Assembly: GCA_017509755.1 (NCBI GenBank)
Contig: JAFWOY010000028.1
Location: 1 to 40,454 of the forward strand
Direction of reading: 5' to 3'
DNA: 40,454 nt
Source of the DNA: Bacteroidales bacterium
Lineage (GTDB): Bacteria > Bacteroidota > Bacteroidia > Bacteroidales > UBA932
The notes under the pieces were generated by a model. That model had not been told where the DNA came from, did no database searches, and worked only from the letters and a program-made list of their open reading frames with translations. Of this stretch, positions 32,922 to 40,422 are shown in pieces. The first letter of the stretch is position 1. Each line of letters opens with the position of its first letter. Both the position numbers and the translations under genes were made by a program.

Positions 32922-33653
32922 TCATTTGATCCTCCACACCGTCACCCGCCCTTCCTCGGCGCGATGATAGCGTTCGATGGCGTCGACCATATGGTAGTCG
33001 GGCCAGTCGAAGTCTTCGTAGTCAGAATCGCCATTTCCGCCGTAGAAGACGTACTCCGGCAAGGAGCCCATCATAACCGTGCGGCCTAATGGCGCGTTGA
33101 AGTCACGAAAGTCAGTCCAGTTAAAACCGAAGCAGGTGCCAGGCTGGATGATGGCCATTGCCTTTGGATTGATGTGGTTGGCGATGTAGAGACCGGCGTA
33201 AGCGGCAGCACCTTCCGCACCCAGATAGAGCAGCGAGAAGCGTTCCGGGCCGTGAAGGTCACTATACTTTTCATCACGCTCATAGACTGTCCATCGGGCA
33301 AATGGTTTCCAGAGGTCTCGATAGCGGTTGTATTCAGTCGGATCAATGACCCGTGGCGCTTGAACCGGGCGGTCAGCCCCAATTTCGGCGGGCGTCAGCG
33401 CACGGGTGGCAAGGAGATGGTAGCCTCTGAAATCATTGAGATGTGCTTTGAGCCTTTCTTCACCTGTGACATAGTCGACATAGACGAAACTGCAGATGTT
33501 CAGCTGGGGGAAATGCTGGTTGCAATAACGAATGACGTCCCCGTCGAGGTCGCAAGCGGGGTAATAAAGGGAGTTCTCCAATAGTTGCCGAAGCGGAAAT
33601 ACACCGCGTTCGATTTCGTTGACGGTCAGAGAGAGAAGGTAGTTGATTTTCAT
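32922..33653 (-). CDS. Conserved protein of unknown function (243 aa)
   Basis: A soluble 243-aa protein without signal peptide or membrane segment. Notable patterns are ENSLYYPACDLDGDVI near residue 26, SFVYVDYVTGEERL, and FSLLYLGAEGAAAYAGLYIANHI in the middle, with TCFGFNWTDFRDFN and an acidic DSDYEDFDWPDYH stretch near the end. I have seen the YYPA-DG...FVYVDY pattern only in uncharacterised proteins. There is no clear TAnnTTTG box upstream. The neighbours are a convergent OGG-fold gene and a WYL regulator on the same strand, 88 bp upstream of... its own start lies downstream of that regulator's stop, so the gene order on the minus strand is WYL regulator, then this gene. Confidence 0.65.
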   Translation of the reverse strand: MKINYLLSLTVNEIERGVFPLRQLLENSLYYPACDLDGDVIRYCNQHFPQLNICSFVYVDYVTGEERLKAHLNDFRGYHLLATRALTPAEIGADRPVQAPRVIDPTEYNRYRDLWKPFARWTVYERDEKYSDLHGPERFSLLYLGAEGAAAYAGLYIANHINPKAMAIIQPGTCFGFNWTDFRDFNAPLGRTVMMGSLPEYVFYGGNGDSDYEDFDWPDYHMVDAIERYHRAEEGRVTVWRIK

Positions 33654-33741
33654 TTTTTAAGGTTACTAATTTTTATTGGATAAACATAAGAACGATTCTT
33701 GAAATAAGAGTCGGCCCTGTGTGAATACTGGGCACAGGTAA

Positions 33742-34701
33742 CTAAATGAGCCTGGTTATGAATTTCTCCTTCTCTTTCTGGTAGCTGTCCTTGAACCGCC
33801 GTTCCGCTTGATCAAGCTGGTCCAGGAGCTGTTTCGCCAGGCCCAGCGGCTCGACGATGGTCAAGCGGCCACGCCGTTTGATGATCTCTTCGATAAAGTC
33901 CTTGGTCGGAGCCAGGTAATAGGAGAAAATGGTATAGGAATCCGTGTCTTCCTCGATCTTCTGGGAGGTATGCAGGCGCACCGCCTTGAGGTAACACGCC
34001 TCGGTGGGGTCCGCCCGGAGCAGGATTTTTTGCGGTCGTATCTCCTCGGTCTGGGGGACGACGCCGTAGGCTGTCCTGAAGTATTCTTCAGCATCGAAAT
34101 CTTTTGGAAGCGAGAACTTGCCTGGTGCGAAGTCCACGGATAACATCCGGTCGTCCAAACAGTAGGTCCTGAGCGCGCTGCGCTCCTCTGCCCGACTGAT
34201 GAGATACATCCGCTGCTGGTGCATCTTTACACAGTAGGGATGTACCGTCCTGATCTCTTCCTCTCTCCCGAAAGGTTTGTATATGATTTTGAGTTTCCTT
34301 CCATGCGCCATCGCGTCCGCAACCTTCCGCAGCTTCTCCTCCTCCTTCAGCCTGCCCTTGGCAACCCTCAGGTCCGGCTCGTAAACGATGCGACCCTTCA
34401 AGTTTGCGAACTCCTGGAGCATATTGTCGACAGCCAGTTTTTCCATCAGTGTGAGCATGGTGGCCGACGGCTGATCGGGAGCGGCGACGTAGTACTTGTT
34501 GTCTTCGCAGTAGATGTCCAGACCAAAGTATTGCCTGATGGCCTTGCGATATTTCATAAAACTGAAACGGGAGAGGTCATGACCGCCGGAAAGGGCAGCG
34601 TTCTTCTTCCATTCCTCGTTGATCTGCTTGAGGCTTCTGCCCTCCTCGTTGTTGACCTGGTCGATGAGCCAGACATATTTCTTGAAAACGTCGTAAGCCA
34701 T
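33742..34701 (-). CDS. WYL-domain transcriptional regulator
   Basis: A 319-aa regulator: N-terminal winged helix region (LIDQVNNEEGRSLKQINEEW), then a WYL domain at about 125-225 (LKIIYKPFGREEEIRTVHPYCVKMHQQRMYLISR; YCLDDRMLSVD) and a C-terminal WCX extension (about 240-319). WYL domains bind nucleotides or nucleic acid ligands and often control defence and DNA-repair genes. The ATG at 34701 is chosen because a TATCTTTG box lies 24 bp upstream, inside the longer open frame. The gene diverges from the NADAR gene with a 163-bp A/T-rich spacer, a typical regulator-target arrangement. Confidence 0.87.
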   Translation of the reverse strand: MAYDVFKKYVWLIDQVNNEEGRSLKQINEEWKKNAALSGGHDLSRFSFMKYRKAIRQYFGLDIYCEDNKYYVAAPDQPSATMLTLMEKLAVDNMLQEFANLKGRIVYEPDLRVAKGRLKEEEKLRKVADAMAHGRKLKIIYKPFGREEEIRTVHPYCVKMHQQRMYLISRAEERSALRTYCLDDRMLSVDFAPGKFSLPKDFDAEEYFRTAYGVVPQTEEIRPQKILLRADPTEACYLKAVRLHTSQKIEEDTDSYTIFSYYLAPTKDFIEEIIKRRGRLTIVEPLGLAKQLLDQLDQAERRFKDSYQKEKEKFITRLI

Positions 34702-34724
34702 AGCAATAGAAATTGATGCGGTAA

Positions 34725-34732
34725 CAAAGATA
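34725..34732 (-). promoter_or_regulatory. -7 box of the WYL regulator gene
   Basis: TATCTTTG on the minus strand, 24 bp before the ATG at 34701; no TTG at standard spacing. Confidence 0.6.
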
Positions 34733-34795
34733 ATAATAAAAAGATTATGTGCCATATTTGGCAACAGTATCCCCGTAAATATGAAATATTGTATC

Positions 34796-34803
34796 TATGT
34801 TTG
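34796..34803 (+). promoter_or_regulatory. -7 box of the NADAR gene
   Basis: TATGTTTG, exact TAnnTTTG match; leader of about 55 nt, A/T-rich, to the ATG at 34865. Confidence 0.5.
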
Positions 34804-34864
34804 TAAATCAATAATTTGATTTACTGCTATAAAAAACAATAATTATTCATTAAATATTGGTTCA

Positions 34865-35662
34865 ATGAACAAAACGGAGCTTTACGATTACCTTGTTCAG
34901 AAGGAGTGCTACGATTCCTCCCGGCTGGATTGCTACGGATTCAGCAAAGGAGGTGATGTACGAAACGGCCGCTCTCTGGCAGTTGGAAATATGGTGGGCG
35001 GCTTTCCCTTCACGATGGAAGGTGTACACTTCAATAACAGCGAATGTGCGTACATCGCCGGACTCTTCTCCGATGGAACGCCCGAAAACTTTGCCATCCA
35101 GCGCCAGCTGGCGGCCTGCACCAACGGCTTGATGGCCAAGCGCGGCATTCGCAAGCCGAACGAAAAGAAGATGCGGAAGGATTTCTTCATGTTCAACATC
35201 CAGTGGATGCTCTACGTGGTGTGGTGCAAGTGCGTAGGAAACGCGGATTTCCGCAGGGTGCTGCTTGCATTCCCTGAGAATTCCGTAATCATTGAAGATG
35301 TATCATCCCATCCCCGGAGCACCGGTAATATCTGGGGTTGCTGCAATGACCTGCTGAAAGGCCGTCTCAAAACTAAGAAAAATGAATTGAAGAGTTTGGG
35401 GCTGGGCAAAACGGAAATCGACCGCCGGCTTGATGCACTCAGGCTGGGAGAGTGGTCAAGGGAAGGTGAATTCGTGGGGCAGAACATTATGGGTAAAGTG
35501 CTGATGGTGTGTCGCGACGCACTCCGTATCGGCACTCCGCCCTCCATCGACTTAGAACTGCTGCGCAATGCGAACATTAACTTCTTCGGGACGGTGCTCA
35601 CCTTCTCAAAAGTGCCGTCCGTAGTTACTGAGCCAAAAAACTGCTTTCGCCGTAGATTCTGA
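34865..35662 (+). CDS. NADAR-family protein (DUF1768/YbiA-like)
   Basis: A 265-aa protein. The sEayiAglF motif with Glu60 (NNSECAYIAGLF), the basic KRGIRK segment, WMLYVVWCKCVGNADFRRVLL, IEDVSS and IWGCCND, and the late motif VGQNIMGKVLMVCRDAL match the NADAR fold in order. It is longer than YbiA (about 160 aa), with an N-terminal extension and an insert around 165-190. NADAR enzymes cleave N-glycosidic bonds: YbiA acts on riboflavin intermediates, other members reverse ADP-ribosylation of guanine in DNA and serve as antitoxins of DarT1 toxins. No DarT-like gene is visible in this window. The divergent WYL gene suggests regulated, perhaps defence-linked expression (inference). Confidence 0.8.
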   Translation: MNKTELYDYLVQKECYDSSRLDCYGFSKGGDVRNGRSLAVGNMVGGFPFTMEGVHFNNSECAYIAGLFSDGTPENFAIQRQLAACTNGLMAKRGIRKPNEKKMRKDFFMFNIQWMLYVVWCKCVGNADFRRVLLAFPENSVIIEDVSSHPRSTGNIWGCCNDLLKGRLKTKKNELKSLGLGKTEIDRRLDALRLGEWSREGEFVGQNIMGKVLMVCRDALRIGTPPSIDLELLRNANINFFGTVLTFSKVPSVVTEPKNCFRRRF

Positions 35663-35702
35663 ACCTAAAATGGCGCTTGATTATGCAGAGGGGGACTATG
35701 AA

Positions 35703-35978
35703 TTACCTCAATAATCGGTGAAAACCTTTATAGAACATCAGGAATATTGAAAAGAAGACCTTGTAAGAAGATAGATCCTCTCCGGTATGATCCCTCATCC
35801 ACCGCGAAGCGGAGCGGTACATTCTCCAGATCGGGAACAAGTTTGCTTTGGAAAAAAATAACCCTACAATACCCGCTAAGATCCACCATAAGAGAAGGAC
35901 AATCCCAATGAAAGGGGCGGCAATGATGAGAATGAGAGAGAGGATTGTTTTGAAGAAAAGAGAAAAAGATTCTTTCAT
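35703..35978 (-). CDS. Small membrane protein (91 aa)
   Basis: The first half is one long hydrophobic stretch (FFKTILSLILIIAAPFIGIV, continuing LLLWWILAGIVGLFF) that can form two membrane helices; the rest is basic and aromatic (IWRMYRSASRWMRDH) with a second hydrophobic piece FFSIFLMFYKGF. I recognise no family. It lies 122 bp behind another small membrane protein gene; only a weak promoter-like TACTTTCG is seen in between. It may be the last gene of the LRR/AAA+ unit. Confidence 0.55.
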   Translation of the reverse strand: MKESFSLFFKTILSLILIIAAPFIGIVLLLWWILAGIVGLFFSKANLFPIWRMYRSASRWMRDHTGEDLSSYKVFFSIFLMFYKGFHRLLR

Positions 35979-36100
35979 AGGGGATTATTATTATTTTGTG
36001 ATGACACGAAAGTAAACGGAAACTCTTAAAATTACGGTTATCCTGTGCCTTTTTAGTACACACATGGAGGAAGACGCTGAGGAGGCGAAGGCTGACAAGG

Positions 36101-36307
36101 TTATTGACTACATTCTTCTTCGGAAGAGTAATTTTTTCCGGGAAAGTCTTTGACGACATTATAAACGATTCCGATCGGGACCGCCAAGACGAATAGCAGC
36201 ATCCCCACTGCCAAGATGAGCGGCAGGAGGGCGAGGAGCAGGAGGATCGAGAGAGTGGTGCCGAAGGTGTTCGAGCACCACTCGCATATTTCAAGTATTT
36301 TTTCCAT
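36101..36307 (-). CDS. Small membrane protein (68 aa)
   Basis: Starts MEKILEICEWCSNTFG, followed by a strongly hydrophobic stretch of about 30 residues (LSILLLLALLPLILAVGMLL and on) that spans the membrane once or as a hairpin, then a polar tail VVKDFPGKNYSSEEE. It begins four bases after the stop of the AAA+ ATPase gene, which indicates translation in one operon. No known family. The coupling makes a functional link to the ATPase likely, for example as its membrane partner (inference). Confidence 0.6.
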   Translation of the reverse strand: MEKILEICEWCSNTFGTTLSILLLLALLPLILAVGMLLFVLAVPIGIVYNVVKDFPGKNYSSEEECSQ

Positions 36308-36311
36308 GAGC

Positions 36312-37952
36312 TTAGAATCCGATGGCCCGGCGGAAGGGACGGTTGGCGATGGTTTCTTCGTCGCAGTAGTGACGGATGGCGGCGAAATCCGGTTCGGAGC
36401 CGGTGAGGATGGCGTCGAGGTTCCGTTTGCGGGCGATGTTCTCGATTTGGCCACCACTGAAATCGTAGCTGGTAGCCAGTTGCAGAGCCTCTCTTTCGGA
36501 GAGTTCAGGGATGATGGAACGCCAGATGGAGGCACTCACCTCGATGCAGGGCTTATCGAAACGGATCTTGAAAAGGAAGCGGCGGTCGAAGGCCGGATCG
36601 AGGTTGGAGGTAAGGTTGGTGGTGGCGATGAGGATGCCACTGAAGCGTTCAAGTTCCTCCAGGAAGATGTTCTGGAGGCCATTTTCCATTTTCTCGGTAG
36701 AGTTGCGGACATTCTCGAAGCGCTTGCAGAGGAAGGCGTCGGCCTCGTTGAGCAGGAGGATGGGCGAAAGTTCGTTCTCTTCGTTTGCCTTCCGGTAATC
36801 GCGGAATAGGCGGCGGGCGTTCTGCTCCGATTCACCAATCCACTTGCTGAGGATCTGGGCAATGTCTGCGGAGAGAACCTTTCGCCCCGTGGCTCTGGCG
36901 AGTTGAAGGGCGGTCTCGGTCTTTCCGGTGCCGGGTGCCCCGAAGAAGAGGCAGGTGAAGCCGGTGCGCATCCCCTTGGCTTCCATCGATTCAAAGACGC
37001 GGTGCAGGTTGACGGGGCTCAGGAGCGTGGAAAGCCGCTGAACCTGCTGCTTTTCGGTTTCATTGTAGAAAAGTTCCTTGGGCGTGTACTTGGCGCTGTC
37101 TTCGAGCCAGATGCTCTTGTTCCCCTCAAAGGGAGTTGCTTCTTTCAGGAAATCTTCGACGATGTCATCGCGGATCTTGAACTGCCCTTCCTCGACCAGT
37201 CCGTCGACCGAGATTTCTTCAATGATCTTGTGCTTGAACAGGTCGAGACAGCTATGGCAGTTCTCCAGCCAGAAGATCGTTTCATCGAAACCTGACTCAA
37301 CGGAAAAATACTCCCGAACATCCACGACCGAAAACTGATTGCCGTGGAAACGGGCTCCGTAGAGAGCGAGATAGAAAAGATATCGTTCTTGATCCGGCAA
37401 ATTGCAGGGAGCAATGTGTTTGGTGAAGGCCATGCCCAGGCTGGACTCCGGATTGCTGCGAATCAGTAAGTCGACCTCTTCAACAAACAGTTCCTCGGTC
37501 ATCTGATCACGGTGAACCTTTCCCAGGTACCGCTTGATCTTCGTCAGTTGGGCCTCCGTGCTCATTCCCTTCGGCTCGGTCCGCGTGTAAGCCTGGTTTT
37601 TCATCAACGCGGCCATCGCCTCGGCCGGAATGGATAGTTTCTCCGCGACGATGCGCAGATAGCCTTTCTTGCGAAGTGTCTGGAACTCGTCAGCGTGCGA
37701 CATGAGTTCCAGATAGGAGCAGCCGACCGCATCGGCGATCTCGCGGAAAGAAGTACGCTTCCCGGCTGCGCCTTCGATGGCGAGTCCGAGCAGCGTCGCT
37801 TGAAGGGCGGTCAGTCCGAGGGTTTCACGGAGCATACCGATTTCTTTTTTGATGCTCTCGGTGCTGTCGAGAGCAGGATCGAACAGGTTGAGTTCGGAGT
37901 GCTTAATGCTGGTGACGATGGTGTTGAGGGCGTTGAGAATGTTTTGTTCCAT
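36312..37952 (-). CDS. AAA+ ATPase with N-terminal helical/winged-helix region
   Basis: A 546-aa protein. Residues 1-300 are helical and include a winged-helix-like segment (SFREIADAVGCSYLELMSHA, LRKKGYLRIV). The AAA+ module (about 310-500) has Walker A FFGAPGTGKTETAL, a Walker B-like LLLNEADAFL, where the usual first Asp is Asn but the catalytic Glu is kept, sensor 1 IATTN and the arginine-finger segment DPAFDRRFLFKIRF. The closest type is the classic FtsH/Cdc48-like or proteasomal-type single AAA module (remodelling ATPase). It is preceded by the LRR gene (43 bp) and followed at 4 bp by a small membrane protein gene. Role unknown; the build suggests a chaperone-like or signalling ATPase acting on the neighbours' products. 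Confidence 0.82.
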   Translation of the reverse strand: MEQNILNALNTIVTSIKHSELNLFDPALDSTESIKKEIGMLRETLGLTALQATLLGLAIEGAAGKRTSFREIADAVGCSYLELMSHADEFQTLRKKGYLRIVAEKLSIPAEAMAALMKNQAYTRTEPKGMSTEAQLTKIKRYLGKVHRDQMTEELFVEEVDLLIRSNPESSLGMAFTKHIAPCNLPDQERYLFYLALYGARFHGNQFSVVDVREYFSVESGFDETIFWLENCHSCLDLFKHKIIEEISVDGLVEEGQFKIRDDIVEDFLKEATPFEGNKSIWLEDSAKYTPKELFYNETEKQQVQRLSTLLSPVNLHRVFESMEAKGMRTGFTCLFFGAPGTGKTETALQLARATGRKVLSADIAQILSKWIGESEQNARRLFRDYRKANEENELSPILLLNEADAFLCKRFENVRNSTEKMENGLQNIFLEELERFSGILIATTNLTSNLDPAFDRRFLFKIRFDKPCIEVSASIWRSIIPELSEREALQLATSYDFSGGQIENIARKRNLDAILTGSEPDFAAIRHYCDEETIANRPFRRAIGF

Positions 37953-37995
37953 ATGAATTGATTGGTTAATTCTGATTGTTTATATTGTATCAAGA

Positions 37996-39987
37996 CTACA
38001 GGGTTTGTACCCTGCGACCGTAGCGTTGGTATAAAAGAGCGAACCATCTTGGCGGGACGAGGAAGTACCGGATATTCGTACACATTGAGAAGGCACTCTC
38101 ATCCAGGTGTTTGACAGATTCGGGTATCAAGATTTCCAGCAGGGAGGAGCACCCGCTGAAAGCCGCCTTCCCAATCGATTTCAACAGCGGAGGGAAGTCG
38201 ATGTCCTTGAGCTTATTGCACCCCATGAAGGCCGCTTTGTCGATCTTCTCCAGGGATTCGGGCAGGAATACTTCCTTCAGACTCCGACAATCCCGGAATG
38301 CGTTTTCGCTGATAGACGTTACCGTATCGGGCAGTGTGATGGTCCAGAGGGACTCGCACTCACGGAAGAAAGAGTCGGGGAGGACTTTCAGTTTCCGGGG
38401 CAAAACCACTTCTTTCAGGCTCGTGCAGCCCTCGAAGACTCCTTCTCCGATCCGGACAACGCTATTGGGAATGACAATCCTTTCCAGATGGTGGCAGTTC
38501 TTAAAGGCGTGAGCCTGTATTTCCCGGAGCTGGGACGGCAGCGTAACCGAGGCCAATGAGGTGCAGTTTTCGAACATTGAATCAGGAATGGTTTTCAATC
38601 CCGCCGGCAAAGTGACTTCCTCCAACGAAGCACATCCTGCGAAGGCCCGTTTACCGATAATCTTGACACTGCGCGGAATCCGAATCTTATGAAGGCGCTC
38701 GCAACCAGAGAAGGATTCCGCTGAGATAATCTGCAACTCCGACGGTAGCTGAATGGAGGCTAATGAACGACTATCCTTGAACAACCCAGCGGAAATAATG
38801 CCCATCTCCTTCGGCATTCGAACCCGCTCAAGGCCTTTGCTCTCGCAGAAAGCACTCTCCTCGATGACCTTCAGTTCATCTGGAAGGAAGACTTCCTTCA
38901 AAGCGGGGGCTTTCAGTACGGGTAAGGCCGGAAGGCACTGTAGTGAAGAAGGAATCCTGAGTGTCCCTTCCTCAAGGCGGCTGGATTCTCCTACTTCTTT
39001 CTCAAAAGAAGAATTCATCCCCGGCCATTGGCTGCGCAAACGCTTTCCACCGAGGAAATATGCACTGTAATGAGGGACCGTATCCTCGAGGGTGTGATAT
39101 TTTTCATAGAGTCCGTTTTGCTGGTCTCCCTTGTGGATCTCGCCAAGGATTTTCGCTTCGCCCGTGAACCGGTCGATTTCGTAGAGGGCAGTCCTTTGTA
39201 GCGTGTCTCCTTCAACAGGCTTTTCAACCGTTTCAACTTCCCCGATGACACGGTCCAGGCGGTTCCACCATATCCGTTTCCGGGTAGCTCCGGCGGAGAA
39301 AGCTGTTAATCGGCCGTTCATAAAAGCGACCCTTTTGGGGAAGCCACTGTAGTTTTTCCAATACCAGGCAGATTGCGGCGTCAGATTGCCATGGCCGTCA
39401 CCCTGCAGGATGCACCACGGATTGCTGTCCATCCCCCAATGGGTGTCGATGATGTGTCGCAAATTGATGCGGGACTTCTCGGATTCCACGACGTTGAATA
39501 CCTGAAGCCCGTTGTCAAAAATGCGATAAAGTTGCAAGGTAGAAACCTTAAAGGGATTGATCGGTTTGCCGGGGCGGTTGGCCCGGGGGAAGGAATCGAT
39601 GATCTCCATCGGAGAATCGTAAGCGAGCGGATCAACGTGGTTGTTTTTGGCTACCTTGACGGCTTGAAGAATCTTCAGTTCATCTTCAGGCAGAATGACG
39701 GTGCCGGCACAAAACCATTTGCAGGCGGCTCGTTGAGCGACAGGCATCTTGAGAGTATCGAGATACAGAATCCATTCAAGGACAAGGACACAGACCTCTT
39801 CATCTTTCTTTTTCGAGAGGCGTATCTTTTTTTCGAGTTGACGGCCAAGCAGGCCCAATTGATTCCGGGACATCTTTTCTCCGAGTTCCGGATTGTGCGA
39901 GATGGGGTACTGGGTGGCGAGAAATTCTGCCACCGTACCGGAATTGTCTTTTTTCTTCAAATCTTGCGTATTATTTTTTGTTTTCAA
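37996..39987 (-). CDS. Cytoplasmic BspA-like leucine-rich repeat protein
   Basis: A 663-aa protein. From about residue 365 to 650 there are roughly 12 LRR_5 (BspA-type) repeats of 23-24 residues with the pattern L..v.lP..l..I...aF..C (for example LEEVTLPAGLKTIPDSMFENC). The first ~330 residues form a different domain with NPWCILQGDGHGNLTP, SAWYWKNYSGFPKRVAF and WWNRLDR, which I know only from uncharacterised proteins. There is no signal peptide or sorting domain, so unlike surface BspA proteins it should stay in the cytoplasm. The start is TTG at 39987; no in-frame ATG lies nearby until Met39. It is the first gene of the unit with the AAA+ ATPase and small membrane proteins. Confidence 0.78.
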   Translation of the reverse strand: MKTKNNTQDLKKKDNSGTVAEFLATQYPISHNPELGEKMSRNQLGLLGRQLEKKIRLSKKKDEEVCVLVLEWILYLDTLKMPVAQRAACKWFCAGTVILPEDELKILQAVKVAKNNHVDPLAYDSPMEIIDSFPRANRPGKPINPFKVSTLQLYRIFDNGLQVFNVVESEKSRINLRHIIDTHWGMDSNPWCILQGDGHGNLTPQSAWYWKNYSGFPKRVAFMNGRLTAFSAGATRKRIWWNRLDRVIGEVETVEKPVEGDTLQRTALYEIDRFTGEAKILGEIHKGDQQNGLYEKYHTLEDTVPHYSAYFLGGKRLRSQWPGMNSSFEKEVGESSRLEEGTLRIPSSLQCLPALPVLKAPALKEVFLPDELKVIEESAFCESKGLERVRMPKEMGIISAGLFKDSRSLASIQLPSELQIISAESFSGCERLHKIRIPRSVKIIGKRAFAGCASLEEVTLPAGLKTIPDSMFENCTSLASVTLPSQLREIQAHAFKNCHHLERIVIPNSVVRIGEGVFEGCTSLKEVVLPRKLKVLPDSFFRECESLWTITLPDTVTSISENAFRDCRSLKEVFLPESLEKIDKAAFMGCNKLKDIDFPPLLKSIGKAAFSGCSSLLEILIPESVKHLDESAFSMCTNIRYFLVPPRWFALLYQRYGRRVQTL

Positions 39988-40073
39988 TTTTTAATGAAAT
40001 GGGCATAGTGAGAGGGTCGCGTCCATAGCTATGAACACGTAAAAGTGAATTTGAAAAATGTCAAAGAACAAGC

Positions 40074-40120
40074 AGGTGGTTATTTCACCACCTAAGATTT
40101 GATATTTCACAAATCTTTTT
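40074..40120. other. Two adjacent hairpins with the same loop
   Basis: AGGTGGT-TATTTC-ACCACCT (40074-40093) and AAGATTTG-ATATTTCA-CAAATCTT (40094-40117) follow each other directly; on the plus strand the second ends in TTTTT like a terminator. On the minus strand both loops read GAAATA and they lie in the leader region about 90-130 bp before the LRR start. No plus-strand gene precedes them, so as a terminator they would belong to an unrecognised small RNA. Confidence 0.6.
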
Positions 40121-40198
40121 AAAAATGTATGTGTGGGGGATTTTTTGTTGGGATGAAAGTATGACGAATATCTTACACTTCCAAATATTAGCCGTCAG

Positions 40199-40232
40199 TT
40201 TTTGCCAAATTATGGCAAAAATGTTATTTTTG
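40199..40232 (+). promoter_or_regulatory. Promoter overlapping a 9-bp inverted repeat
   Basis: TTG (40202-40204), 20 bp, TATTTTTG (40225-40232) make a full promoter. TTTTTGCCA-AATTA-TGGCAAAAA (40199-40221) is a perfect inverted repeat that covers the TTG element and the spacer, as expected for a repressor or activator site. Confidence 0.65.
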
Positions 40233-40254
40233 TGTCCGTAGAACAGGTATTCCT

Positions 40255-40395
40255 ATGATAGTCATTGAATCCAAACAACGGAAAAGAGAAAATATCGAAC
40301 GGGATTACCCCGGTGTAACCGGCATCGAGAAATGCAGCAAAAATGGTAACGGCAGTGCAACAAAATCGGCAACAATAGTACAGCAAAATCGGTAA
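40255..40395 (+). pseudogene. Truncated gene start (46 codons) running into tandem repeats
   Basis: The frame begins MIVIESKQRKRENIERDYPG, which looks like the N-terminus of a family of uncharacterised Bacteroidales proteins that begin with a K/R-rich helix and a YPG/YPD turn; there the sequence goes on to a globular domain. Here it leaves this pattern after about 22 residues and runs through the 23-bp repeats to a TAA. A full promoter is present 23 bp upstream. It is either a gene truncated by repeat insertion or a genuine very short ORF; I favour truncation. Confidence 0.4.
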
Positions 40396-40422
40396 CAAGA
40401 GTGCAGCAAAAAAGGTAACAGG
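40331..40422 (+). repeat. Four 23-bp tandem repeats
   Basis: Units start at 40331, 40354, 40377 and 40400, with consensus AGTGCAGCAAAATCGGTAAC plus three variable bases; a partial fifth unit begins at 40423. Units differ mainly in the A-run/TCG part and the last three bases. There are no spacers, so this is not a CRISPR array. Confidence 0.8.

Noticed and set aside
33716..33738. Hairpin CCTGTG/CACAGG between the WYL gene and the 243-aa gene as terminator
   Set aside because: Only 6 bp with an 11-base loop and no T run in either direction.
40210..40398. 62-codon minus-strand frame across the 23-bp repeats
   Set aside because: The Cys/Leu/Tyr-rich translation follows from the repeat sequence; there is no promoter, and a supported promoter faces the other way.
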